Positions 1 through 6,320 of a DNA stretch of 16,418 bases are shown here, in pieces. The DNA comes from Chloroflexi bacterium UBA4736. Its GTDB lineage: Bacteria > Chloroflexota > Dormibacteria > Dormibacterales > Dormibacteraceae. Each line of letters opens with the position of its first letter. Position 1 is the stretch's first letter. The notes under the pieces are model-generated. The model searched no databases. It was given only the letters and a program-made list of their open reading frames with translations, and was not told the origin of the DNA. The stretch spans positions 7,761 through 24,178 of the forward strand of contig DHIW01000021.1 in assembly GCA_002404015.1 (NCBI GenBank). The letters are read 5' to 3'. The position numbers and the translations under genes were made by a program.

Positions 1-1107
1 GGCCTGCAGCATGTCCAGGGCCTCGCCACCGCGGCATTCGCCGACGATGATCCGGTCGGGGCGCATGCGCAAACAGTTCTTGACGAGCTCGCGTATCGGA
101 ACCGCACCTTTCCCTTCAACGTTCGGCGGACGAGATTCCAGCGTGATCACGTGATCCTGTTGCAGCTGGAGTTCGGCCGCGTCCTCGCAGGTGATGATTC
201 TTTCCTCCACCGGAATGAACGTCGAGAGGATGTTCAGAAGGGTTGTCTTGCCCGATCCGGTGCCGCCTGAGACGAGGCAATTCAGCCGCGATCGAACCGC
301 CGCTTGCAGGAATCGGATCATCTCCGGGGTGGCGCTCCCGAACGTCAGCAGGTCCTTGGGGCCCAGCTTTTCGCGGGAGAATTTCCGGATCGTCATGCAC
401 GGGCCCTTCAAGGCCAGCGGCGGGATGATCACGTTCACACGGGAGCCGTCCATCAGCCGGGCGTCGCACATGGGCGTCGACTCGTCGACGCGGCGCCCGA
501 CCGTGGAGACGATGCGGTCGATGACGAGCATGAGCTGCTTCGCGCTCTCGAACGTGACGTTCGAAAGCATCGGTTGGCCCTTGCGCTCGACGTAGATCTG
601 CTTGGGGTGGTTGATCATGATCTCGGAGATGTCGAGGTCGTCCACCAGCTGCTGGAGAGGACCCAGGCCGAGGACGTCGTCGAGCAGCGATTCGACCAGC
701 CGATCCTTCTCGGTCTTGGTCATGGTGATCGTGTTCACACGGAAGTACTCGTCCGCCAGCTCCTGGATCTTGTCGCGGACCCCGGGGCGGTCGGTGACCG
801 TCAGCTTGTCGGCGTACTTCTCCAGGAGCTTGGAGTGGACGTGGACCTTGGCCGCGGTGAACGCCGGGCTGGCCACCTCGCCGGCCGCCATGGGCGGCAT
901 GCGAGGCGGCTCGGTCGTCCTGCCGGCTGTGGGTGTCGGCGCGGCGCCCGCGGGGGCGGGTCTGTTGGGCGCAGCATGGGCGGGCGCCGGAGGCGCCGCG
1001 GTGGCCGTGCCGCCACTGCTGGCGGGTGCGGGCGTAGGCACCCCGGCAGCATCAGGCGCGAGGGGGGCACCGGTCTGGCTTGCTTTGACCCTGTCGAGTA
1101 GACCCAT
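1..1107 (-). CDS. cpaF: Tad/Flp pilus assembly ATPase CpaF (TadA family), C-terminus cut by window edge
   Basis: This is the secretion-type ATPase that powers assembly of Flp/Tad pili at the inner face of the membrane. The first 369 residues are visible; the reading frame runs off the left edge, so the last part of the ATPase core is missing. Residues about 8-75 form a Pro/Ala-rich low-complexity leader. The conserved N-terminal domain follows, including [12 protein letters not shown]. The Walker [10 protein letters not shown] is at 281-289, an Asp-box stretch with EDAAELQL comes later, and the Walker B region [10 protein letters not shown] at 353-362 sits just before the edge. The ATG lies two bases after the cpaE stop codon (TGA-GT-ATG) and has no clear ribosome site, so translation is probably coupled to cpaE. 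TadB/TadC-type genes would be expected further left, outside the window. Family identity is secure from the motifs and the cpaB-cpaE context. Confidence 0.95.
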   Translation of the reverse strand, partial: MGLLDRVKASQTGAPLAPDAAGVPTPAPASSGGTATAAPPAPAHAAPNRPAPAGAAPTPTAGRTTEPPRMPPMAAGEVASPAFTAAKVHVHSKLLEKYADKLTVTDRPGVRDKIQELADEYFRVNTITMTKTEKDRLVESLLDDVLGLGPLQQLVDDLDISEIMINHPKQIYVERKGQPMLSNVTFESAKQLMLVIDRIVSTVGRRVDESTPMCDARLMDGSRVNVIIPPLALKGPCMTIRKFSREKLGPKDLLTFGSATPEMIRFLQAAVRSRLNCLVSGGTGSGKTTLLNILSTFIPVEERIITCEDAAELQLQQDHVITLESRPPNVEGKGAVPIRELVKNCLRMRPDRIIVGECRGGEALDMLQA

Positions 1108-1109
1108 AC

Positions 1110-2609
1110 TCAGCTAGCGTTGGGCCGGGCCCAGAACCGCTTCTTGGCGGACTTCTGAGCGCTCGGTCCCTTGGCGCCCGCCAAGGGTACCAGACAGCCT
1201 ACGAGTTCCCTCATCTTCAGGCTGATTTCGGCTTCGGGAAATAGCTGCACGAAGGGAACGCCTTTCTGGATCGACTGCAGCACGAGCTTGCCCTGGCTGG
1301 GGATGCGGACCGACACCGGGCACTTGAGGTTGGCCTCCAGCTGGGTGACCGTGACATCGGCCGGCGCGTCGGCCCGGTTGAGCACCAGGTGGACGCTCTC
1401 CCGGGACACGTTCAAGTGCTCGAAGAGCTTGAAGACGAGCTTGGCGTCCTTGATGGCCGGGATGTTCAGGTCGGTGACCAGGATCAGCTTGTCCGCGCAC
1501 TCGATCGCCTCCAGCGCCACGTCGTCCAGGTGGGGGCTGCAGTCGACCACGACGTGGTCGAAGGTGTCCTTGAGGACGGTCAGGGTGTGGCGTACGTGCT
1601 CGGCGCTGACCATGTCGGCGATCTCCGGGCTCAGTGGCGCGGCCAGCACCCTGATGCCGCCGGGCGCCTCCGGCATGAGCTCGCCGAGAAACGTGGCGTC
1701 GACCCGGGGATAGGCCCTGGCCACATCGGCGATCGTGCCGGCGGGGTCCAGACCCAGGAGAACCGACAGGTCGCCGAACTGCAGGTCCAGGTCGACCAGC
1801 GCAACGGCCCCTCCTGTCTCCTGGATGAGCGCCGCGGCCAGGTTCACCGCGATGATCGACTTGCCGACCCCGCCCTTGCCGCTGAAGATGACGGTGACGA
1901 CCCCCGTCTCCGAGCGCCTGACCGGCAGTGCGAGCTCGGGCGGTTTCTCGTCCGCCAGCGCCGGTTCCACGATCGGAGCGGCCGGGGGCGGGGCCGGCGC
2001 CGCCGGCGCGGGGCGCATCGCCCGGATCTCCTGGAGCAGCGGGGCGGTCGTCTCGGGGGCGAGCATCACCGGCGGCGGGGGTGTCGGCAGCCTGATCGCC
2101 GGCAGCTGCGCGGTGGCCATCATGTCGAAACCATCGGCGGGCGCCGCCTCGACAGCCACGGAAGCCTGGCCGCCCTCGGCGGCGGGCTTGCGCGGCTTGG
2201 GCTGGGTGGAGGGCCCGCCTGCCTGCTTCCGCTCATCCTGCTCGTGGACCTGGCGGATCGTGCCCACGAGCTCATCCGCGGTGAAGGGCTTGAGCAGGTA
2301 TTCCCGGGCGCCCGCCTGCAGGGCCCGCCGCCGGTACTCCTTGTCCTCCTGCACCGAGACCAGCACGACCGAAACGAGCGGCAGCTGCTGCGTCACCAGC
2401 TCCGTCGCCCGGATGCCGTCCAGGTCGGGCAGGTTGACGTCCATGAGCAGGACGTTGGGCTCGAGCTTGCGGGCTTCGTCCAGGCCGGCCGCCGCGGTGG
2501 TGGCCGAGCCGACGACCTCGATGTCGTCCTCGAACCCCAGGAGCCGGCGCAGGTTCGCGACGGTCTTCGGCGTGTCGTCCACTATCAGGACGCGGATTGG
2601 ATTGGGCAC
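1110..2609 (-). CDS. cpaE: CpaE/TadZ-like pilus localisation protein: receiver domain fused to MinD/ParA-type ATPase
   Basis: The 499-residue protein has three parts. Residues 5-125 are a response-regulator receiver domain. A Pro/Ala-rich linker spans about 130-230. A MinD/ParA-type ATPase covers 236-475. In the ATPase, the deviant Walker A GKGGVGKS is at 244-251, VDLDLQFGD is near 272-280, and the Walker B-like VVVDCSPH is near 353-360. CpaE/TadZ proteins place the Tad machine in the cell. In the family the receiver is often degenerate, but here the acidic pair D11/D12, phospho-acceptor D57 in LLMDVNLPD, S85 and K107 in LLKPF are all present, so it could be phosphorylated. The start is GTG. 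No convincing Shine-Dalgarno sequence precedes it; a strong hairpin lies 14 bases upstream. It sits 49 bases after cpaB and 2 bases before cpaF. Confidence 0.93.
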   Translation of the reverse strand: MPNPIRVLIVDDTPKTVANLRRLLGFEDDIEVVGSATTAAAGLDEARKLEPNVLLMDVNLPDLDGIRATELVTQQLPLVSVVLVSVQEDKEYRRRALQAGAREYLLKPFTADELVGTIRQVHEQDERKQAGGPSTQPKPRKPAAEGGQASVAVEAAPADGFDMMATAQLPAIRLPTPPPPVMLAPETTAPLLQEIRAMRPAPAAPAPPPAAPIVEPALADEKPPELALPVRRSETGVVTVIFSGKGGVGKSIIAVNLAAALIQETGGAVALVDLDLQFGDLSVLLGLDPAGTIADVARAYPRVDATFLGELMPEAPGGIRVLAAPLSPEIADMVSAEHVRHTLTVLKDTFDHVVVDCSPHLDDVALEAIECADKLILVTDLNIPAIKDAKLVFKLFEHLNVSRESVHLVLNRADAPADVTVTQLEANLKCPVSVRIPSQGKLVLQSIQKGVPFVQLFPEAEISLKMRELVGCLVPLAGAKGPSAQKSAKKRFWARPNAS

Positions 2610-2623
2610 GAGAGTCAGTTTGA

Positions 2624-2647
2624 CGGGGAGAACACCGGTTCTCCCCG
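2624..2647 (-). promoter_or_regulatory. Perfect 10-bp hairpin between cpaB and cpaE
   Basis: CGGGGAGAAC (2624-2633) and GTTCTCCCCG (2638-2647) are perfect inverted repeats around a four-base loop. In the minus-strand transcript the hairpin starts 11 bases after the cpaB stop and ends 14 bases before the cpaE GTG. No T-tract follows, so it is not a normal intrinsic terminator. It may set the cpaB:cpaE ratio by RNA processing, 3'-end protection or control of ribosome access; that role is inferred. Confidence 0.55.
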
Positions 2648-2658
2648 CCTTACGCCAT

Positions 2659-3507
2659 CTAGGTGTTGGTGAAGCCCCAGCGCGCGTTTATCTGCGTCGG
2701 GCCGACGCCCTTGGCCGCAGACGCGTTGGCGCAGGTGGAGTCCACCTTGGTGTCCTGGGGCTGGTAGTCCTTGTAGGAGCCCAGCGTGTACTTCATCTGG
2801 GCCGCACCCTGCAGCCAGTTGAGGTACTCGGCGTCACACTCGGTGAGCACCACGGTCATGCTGGAGGCCACTCCGCCGGACTGTGAGCCCTGCTGGCTCG
2901 CGCTGCCGGCCGCCTGCACCGTTCCCGTGGACGGTCCCAGCCGGAGCACGTGCAGGTTGGTGTAGACGGTCTTGACCACGGTCTTCGGAGTCGCGGTCGA
3001 CGTTCCGAAGGCACTGGTGCTGATCGTCGCGATGATGTTGATGTAGTCCCCGGCCTGGATGTAGCCGGCAACGCCCTGCTGCTCGCCCGTGGGGATCGTG
3101 ATGGCCACGAAGCCTTGCGGGATGGGCAGGAAGGCCGGCTGAGCGCCGGTCACGACGTCACCGCTCTTGGCGAGGATGTTCGAGCTGAGGGGCTGCCCCT
3201 TGGCGATGCCCACCTCGGCGATGAAACCACTCTTCGCCACGTCATCGAGCCTCGTATAGCCCTTGCCCGCGGCCGGGTCCTGGCTGAAGGGGGCCAGCAC
3301 GACGTCGTCCTTCGTGATCTGCTCACGGATCTGCAGATCGCGGGATGCGACCACGTACTGGACTGTGGGCCCAGAGGCGCCGCCGCGGCCGCCAGTGCTC
3401 CCGATCAGGAATACCAGGCCGAACGCGAGGAGGGCCAAGATCAGACCCACAATGATGAAGAGCCGGCCGCCTCCCGGCCTCGGTCGTGTTTGAGCTGCGA
3501 CTGCCAA
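2659..3507 (-). CDS. cpaB: Flp pilus assembly protein CpaB/RcpC (SAF domain)
   Basis: The 282-residue protein has one N-terminal membrane segment (about 16-36), then a SAF domain (about 48-113, starting VQYVVASRDLQIREQITKDD). The RcpC/CpaB domain follows (about 128-245), with the characteristic GVAGYIQAGDYINIIAT near 145-161. A Ser/Gln/Gly-rich insert lies around 193-215 and a polar tail follows 245. In Tad systems CpaB is an envelope protein that supports the secretion channel; whether this organism has an outer membrane cannot be judged here. The start is TTG, preceded by GGGAGG ten bases upstream (3518-3523). It heads the cpaB-cpaE-cpaF unit, and a TATAAT box lies about 45 bases upstream of the start. 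Confidence 0.92.
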   Translation of the reverse strand: MAVAAQTRPRPGGGRLFIIVGLILALLAFGLVFLIGSTGGRGGASGPTVQYVVASRDLQIREQITKDDVVLAPFSQDPAAGKGYTRLDDVAKSGFIAEVGIAKGQPLSSNILAKSGDVVTGAQPAFLPIPQGFVAITIPTGEQQGVAGYIQAGDYINIIATISTSAFGTSTATPKTVVKTVYTNLHVLRLGPSTGTVQAAGSASQQGSQSGGVASSMTVVLTECDAEYLNWLQGAAQMKYTLGSYKDYQPQDTKVDSTCANASAAKGVGPTQINARWGFTNT

Positions 3508-3517
3508 GACTTAACTA

Positions 3518-3523
3518 CCTCCC
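3518..3523 (-). promoter_or_regulatory. Ribosome binding site that decides the TTG start of cpaB
   Basis: The minus strand reads GGGAGG, ten bases before the TTG at 3507. No ATG or GTG with a comparable site lies nearby in frame, so this supports the rare TTG start. Confidence 0.7.
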
Positions 3524-3550
3524 GCTAAGGGCGTGAAAAAAGTGGGGCAC

Positions 3551-3556
3551 ATTATA
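3551..3556 (-). promoter_or_regulatory. Putative -10 box (TATAAT) for the cpaB-cpaE-cpaF operon
   Basis: The minus strand carries a perfect TATAAT here in a GC-rich background, giving a predicted start near 3544 and a leader of about 37 bases before the cpaB TTG. No good -35 hexamer sits 16-18 bases upstream (closest is GTACAC), so an activator or an alternative sigma factor may be needed. The call rests on the -10 match and its position only. Confidence 0.45.
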
Positions 3557-3665
3557 GGTTTGGGCCCCGGTCGTGTACCGGCTTAACGGAGCCCGACCCG
3601 AAACCCTACGCTTCCGACGCAAAAACTTTGTCGAAATAGACGCTTTCAGCTTCTTGACGGCTCCG

Positions 3666-3685
3666 CGCGACTCTCACCGCGACTC
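3666..3685. repeat. Short direct repeat CGCGACTC x2, 12-base period
   Basis: CGCGACTC occurs at 3666-3673 and again at 3678-3685, upstream of the cpaB promoter candidate and downstream of the flp hairpin. It could be a pair of regulator half-sites, but an 8-bp repeat in GC-rich DNA may also be chance. Confidence 0.25.
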
Positions 3686-3702
3686 GCCGCCACTGGGCGT
3701 TT

Positions 3703-3725
3703 GGGGGCCCGACGGCCGGGCCCCC
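3703..3725 (-). terminator. Strong GC hairpin 26 bases after the second flp gene, without T-tract
   Basis: GGGGGCCCG (3703-3711) and CGGGCCCCC (3717-3725) form a perfect 9-bp stem with a five-base loop. The minus-strand RNA would fold here directly after the pilin gene. The bases after the stem are CAAACGCCC, not a run of T, so it may be a weak or factor-assisted terminator, or an RNA 3'-end stabiliser that keeps pilin mRNA more abundant than the cpaBEF message. Confidence 0.5.
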
Positions 3726-3750
3726 GAAACCTCGACGCCGGGTCGTCCCA

Positions 3751-3963
3751 CTACGTGCTGAGGGAGCTGACCACGTTCGAGAACAGTCGGTTGAGAGCAG
3801 GACCCATCGCAAGAATGATGAAGATGGCGACCACGGAGACCATGATCAGGATGAGGGCGTATTCGACCAGGCCCTGTCCCGATTGGGCTGCTCTCACGTC
3901 GCTCGCGCCGACCCCGTGGGGCGGCGCTTGACGCGGCCAAATGGCCCGAAATGGCACTTGCAT
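3751..3963 (-). CDS. flp: Flp-type pilin prepilin, second copy (70 aa)
   Basis: This small secreted pilin subunit belongs to the Flp/Tad class. I chose the ATG at 3963 because GGGGAGG lies six bases upstream; longer in-frame extensions read through that site and look non-coding. The preprotein has an unusually long 29-residue leader (MQVPFRAIWPRQ...), then a type IV prepilin processing motif at G29 with Q30-G31-L32-V33-E34-Y35. A single hydrophobic helix spans about 36-54. The predicted mature pilin is 41 residues. Its C-terminus (LFSNVVSSLST) closely matches that of the neighbouring pilin (VFSNVVAALGT), so the two are paralogues. The conserved E34-Y35 pair is typical of the family. A prepilin peptidase is required but is not in the window. 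Confidence 0.88.
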   Translation of the reverse strand: MQVPFRAIWPRQAPPHGVGASDVRAAQSGQGLVEYALILIMVSVVAIFIILAMGPALNRLFSNVVSSLST

Positions 3964-3968
3964 TCTCA

Positions 3969-3975
3969 CCTCCCC
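3969..3975 (-). promoter_or_regulatory. Ribosome binding site that fixes the start of the second flp gene
   Basis: The minus strand reads GGGGAGG five to six bases before the ATG at 3963. It excludes the longer 108-residue reading frame as the real gene. Confidence 0.75.
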
Positions 3976-3980
3976 TCGCG

Positions 3981-4008
3981 GAAATAGCGCGCTGCATTGC
4001 TCGGGCAA
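3981..4008 (-). promoter_or_regulatory. Possible weak promoter for the second flp gene
   Basis: On the minus strand TTGCCC (4003-4008) and TATTTC (3981-3986) are 16 bases apart. Transcription would begin just ahead of the GGGGAGG site. A promoter is expected here because a terminator separates this gene from the upstream flp gene, but the -10 match is poor. Confidence 0.28.
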
Positions 4009-4057
4009 CGGAAGTCCCGAACACTTATTGCGGCTGTGTCGGGGGCGGGAGGCGGGC

Positions 4058-4090
4058 AAAAAAGAGGAGAGCCCCACAGCGGGGCTCTCC
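4058..4090 (-). terminator. Rho-independent terminator after the first flp gene
   Basis: GGAGAGCCCC (4066-4075) and GGGGCTCTCC (4081-4090) form a perfect 10-bp stem with a five-base loop. On the minus strand the stem is followed by TC and then six Ts (4063-4058). It lies 31 bases after the flp stop codon at 4122 and is a textbook intrinsic terminator. It makes this pilin gene an independent, probably highly expressed, unit. Confidence 0.9.
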
Positions 4091-4121
4091 GATTTCGTTT
4101 CCCTTTGAAGACGGCTCCGGA

Positions 4122-4298
4122 CTAGGTGCCCAGGGCGGCTACGACGTTAGAGAACACGTTCTGGATCTGCTTGCCCATCGTAAGAAGAATGACGATGACC
4201 ACGATCGAGACGAGCACCAGAATCAGGGCGTACTCCACCATACCCTGACCTTCCTGGCGGCTCAGAAGACCGCGAAGACGGAAGTAGAGGTTCAGCAT
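4122..4298 (-). CDS. flp: Flp-type pilin prepilin, first copy (58 aa)
   Basis: This is a 58-residue Flp/Tad pilin precursor. The ATG at 4298 has a near-perfect ribosome site, AAAGGAGGTG (4305-4314), eight bases away, so the longer 211-residue frame over the same DNA is an artefact. The leader is 17 residues (MLNLYFRLRGLLSRQEG). Cleavage is expected after G17, with E22-Y23 at positions +5/+6 of the mature chain. A hydrophobic helix spans about 24-41 and a short amphipathic tail ends NVFSNVVAALGT. A strong terminator follows. The combination of a consensus ribosome site and a private terminator suggests this is the major, abundantly made pilin. The second flp copy has a longer leader and weaker signals. 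Confidence 0.93.
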   Translation of the reverse strand: MLNLYFRLRGLLSRQEGQGMVEYALILVLVSIVVIVILLTMGKQIQNVFSNVVAALGT

Positions 4299-4304
4299 GC
4301 TTTT

Positions 4305-4314
4305 CACCTCCTTT
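4305..4314 (-). promoter_or_regulatory. Consensus ribosome binding site of the first flp gene
   Basis: The minus strand reads AAAGGAGGTG with eight bases between GGAGG and the ATG at 4298. It is the strongest ribosome site in the window and decides the start. Confidence 0.85.
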
Positions 4315-4420
4315 ATTAAGAATCCGATTCGCCTTTCACAACGCAGGGCCCAGCGGGTTCTTGCGTCCTCCGGCGAAGTCGCTGCATGGTACCGGGGAAT
4401 CCTCCGCCAGCGCAGCGGCC

Positions 4421-5431
4421 TTAGCTGAGTTCGAACGCGGCCTCGACGGTGGTTCCGCCGCCGGGCTGGCTGCGCACCTCGAAAGAGCCGCCTACGGCGG
4501 CTGCGCGTTCCTTCATTCCCAGGACGCCCAGTTTTCGCCGTCCCCCGGGCTGGTGATAGTTGCGGGGGTCGAAGCCCTGGCCGTCGTCCTTGACGCGCAG
4601 CGCTGCGCGCTCGGGCTGGATGTCCAGGAGAACCTCCACGTTGCTCGCCTCGGCGTGCCGGTGGACGTTGGCCATTGCCTCCTGGATGATCCAGTAGAGG
4701 GCTTCCTCCATCTCGGGGGCGAGGCGCCGGTCCTCGCCGGTGGTGTTGAACCTGCACACAACCCCGGTGCGGTCCTGGTACTCGGCCGTGATGCGGCGCA
4801 TGGTCGCGATCAGACCCAGGTCGTCGAGCGAGATCGGCCGCAGCTCGAACATGAACCGCCTCATGTCGGCCACAGCGTTGCGAACTGAGATCTTGAACTC
4901 CTGCAGCTCGGCCGCCAGCAGCTCGGGGTCGCGGCGCAGAAGCCGCTCCAGGATCTCGGCTTCCAGCACCAGGTTGGAGAGGATCTGGGCTGGGCCGGCG
5001 TGCAGCTCGTGGGCGATCCGAAGCCGCTCGGCTTCGACGGCCTGGTAGACCTCCAGCGCCCCTCGCTCCGGCGATGCGCTGGCGATCGCGGACTCCTCGA
5101 GCAGCATCGAGTGCACCTGCTCCATCAGCTCCATGTGCTCTTTCAGCGCTTCGATCCCGCTCTCCAGCTCCTGGCGGTGGACCGCCACGTTCTGGGCCCG
5201 CTCGAATACCGACTCGCGCTCGTGCGGAGAGAACTTCTCGGGGTTGCGCGCAACGTGGCGGCGGATCACGGTGGCCTTGCCGAGATCCTCGGTCGCCTTG
5301 CGATGCTCCTCCTCGAGTCCTGGCAGTCGCTCCTTGATGCGTTCCATCTCGACTTCGAGACGGTGCATCATCGGCGTCATCCCACGCGCCGCCCCGAGCT
5401 CCTCGCCAATGTCAGTCACGCGCTGCTCCAT
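4421..5431 (-). CDS. Soluble DegS-like sensor histidine kinase (HisKA_3 / HATPase_c) with altered H-box
   Basis: The 336-residue protein has no membrane segment. Residues about 20-120 are helical and rich in Glu, Lys and Arg, a likely coiled-coil sensor region as in DegS. The dimerisation/phospho-acceptor domain follows, with RIAHELHAGPAQ at 138-149; H144 is the predicted phospho-acceptor. The HATPase domain has an N-box around E250-N254, G1 DDGQGFD at 282-288, G2 LGVLGMKER at 301-309 and GGGTTV at 324-329. Family members read H-D/E-x-x-x-Q; here the acidic residue is A145, while Q149 is kept. That residue is linked to phosphatase and phosphotransfer control, so activity may be biased. I chose ATG 5431 (GGAAGAA just upstream) over a GTG at 5476, which would translate through a GC hairpin. 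No response regulator gene is adjacent; the pilus genes follow downstream. Confidence 0.88.
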   Translation of the reverse strand: MEQRVTDIGEELGAARGMTPMMHRLEVEMERIKERLPGLEEEHRKATEDLGKATVIRRHVARNPEKFSPHERESVFERAQNVAVHRQELESGIEALKEHMELMEQVHSMLLEESAIASASPERGALEVYQAVEAERLRIAHELHAGPAQILSNLVLEAEILERLLRRDPELLAAELQEFKISVRNAVADMRRFMFELRPISLDDLGLIATMRRITAEYQDRTGVVCRFNTTGEDRRLAPEMEEALYWIIQEAMANVHRHAEASNVEVLLDIQPERAALRVKDDGQGFDPRNYHQPGGRRKLGVLGMKERAAAVGGSFEVRSQPGGGTTVEAAFELS

Positions 5432-5442
5432 AGTTCTTCCAG

Positions 5443-5462
5443 GAGGGGGGAGCGCCCCCCTC
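5443..5462 (-). promoter_or_regulatory. 8-bp GC hairpin in the leader of the kinase gene
   Basis: GAGGGGGG (5443-5450) and CCCCCCTC (5455-5462) pair around a four-base loop, directly upstream of the GGAAGAA ribosome site and the ATG at 5431. It may modulate translation. It also argues that the GTG at 5476 is not the real start, since the hairpin would then be coding. Confidence 0.4.
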
Positions 5463-5544
5463 GGGCGGCCGGGCACATCTCGCCGCCCGTCCGGCTCCGT
5501 GGGCGCAAGTCTATTCGGAAGCCGGTGTTAGAGTACCCGTCGCC

Positions 5545-6276
5545 ATGGATGGCAAACTCGTAGACATAGGCTTCGCCGTGCCTAACGCACGACGCCCCGG
5601 ATACTGGTTTGACATCATCCTGGGACGGCTGGTCCCGGCGTTGGTTTTCAGCATCTTCCTGGTCGACAAGTTCCTCCTCCTGAAGGCGGCCGCGACGGCC
5701 TTCCAGGAGGTCGGCGGCCGGCTCGGCTCGGTCCAGCTCCTGGCGGTGGTCACCCAGCTGCTGGGGATGTCGTACTTCACGCTCCTGGTCGTCCTTTATG
5801 TTGTGCGCCTGCCCAAGCGGGCGGGCGACGCCCGGCCCTGGGTGATCCTCGTGTCCTTCTTCGGCAGCTTCTCGATCATCCTGGTGACGTTCCTGCCCGG
5901 CGTTACGCCTCGGCTCGGGCTCGTCCTGGCCGCCGACCTCCTGGTCCTGGTCGGCCTGGTTTACACGGTCTGGTCCCTGGCCTACCTACGGCGCTCCTTC
6001 TCGATCCTGCCGGAAGCCCGGCGCCTCGTGACCGGAGGCCCCTACGGCCTGAGCCGCCACCCGCTGTACCTGGGCGAAGGGGTGGCCGCGATCGGGCTCA
6101 CGCTGCCCACGATCGGGTGGTTGGGGGCGATCGTGGTGGCGGCCTTCCTGATCGCTCAATACATCCGGATCCTGAGCGAGGAACGCGTCCTCGGCCGGAC
6201 GTTCCCCGAGGATTACGCCCGCTACAAGCTGCGAGTGCCGCGCTACCTCCCCCAGCCCTGGCGGTCCCGCAGCTGA
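5545..6276 (+). CDS. ICMT/PEMT-like integral membrane methyltransferase family protein
   Basis: The 243-residue protein has about five membrane segments (around 26-46, 62-88, 99-119, 124-147 and 182-205). The C-terminal catalytic signature of the isoprenylcysteine carboxyl methyltransferase / phospholipid methyltransferase superfamily is clear: GGPYGLSRHPLYLGE at 164-178 (the RHP motif), then EERVLGRTFPEDYARY at 212-227. Such enzymes methylate lipid-linked or membrane-embedded substrates with S-adenosylmethionine; the substrate in bacteria is usually unknown, so only the class is assigned. The ATG has no ribosome site, but a -10-like TAGAGT lies at 5529-5534, so the message could have a leader of only a few bases. 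The next gene starts at or just beyond its stop codon, so the two are probably co-transcribed. Confidence 0.8.
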   Translation: MDGKLVDIGFAVPNARRPGYWFDIILGRLVPALVFSIFLVDKFLLLKAAATAFQEVGGRLGSVQLLAVVTQLLGMSYFTLLVVLYVVRLPKRAGDARPWVILVSFFGSFSIILVTFLPGVTPRLGLVLAADLLVLVGLVYTVWSLAYLRRSFSILPEARRLVTGGPYGLSRHPLYLGEGVAAIGLTLPTIGWLGAIVVAAFLIAQYIRILSEERVLGRTFPEDYARYKLRVPRYLPQPWRSRS

Positions 6277-6320
6277 CGGCCCGGCTGGGTCCGAGGAGCC
6301 TCCTCCTGGGAGGGATCCTG

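Noticed and set aside
1389..2672. Long plus-strand open frame (427 aa) opposite cpaE, and a similar 265-aa frame opposite cpaF (304-1101)
   Set aside because: They are antisense to well-recognised conserved genes, have compositions expected from mirrored GC-rich codons (Arg, Gly and His rich) and no recognisable motifs.
3964..4077. 108-aa form of the second flp pilin
   Set aside because: The extra N-terminal residues read through the GGGGAGG ribosome site and back towards the upstream terminator; the short form has the right leader and spacing.
4308..4340. TTGTGA / TAATAA pair 17 bases apart upstream of the first flp gene as a promoter
   Set aside because: The implied transcription start would fall in or after the ribosome site, leaving the consensus Shine-Dalgarno unused, and the -10 match is only three of six.
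4299..4757. 211-aa extension of the first flp pilin
   Set aside because: It runs through the ribosome site AAAGGAGGTG and the end of the kinase gene in another frame.
6117..6320. Extended N-terminus of the plus-strand GT-C gene from the ATG at 6117
   Set aside because: This stretch translates the alternative frame of the ICMT-like gene (Arg/Pro/Gly-rich, no membrane segment) and would overlap that gene by 160 bases.
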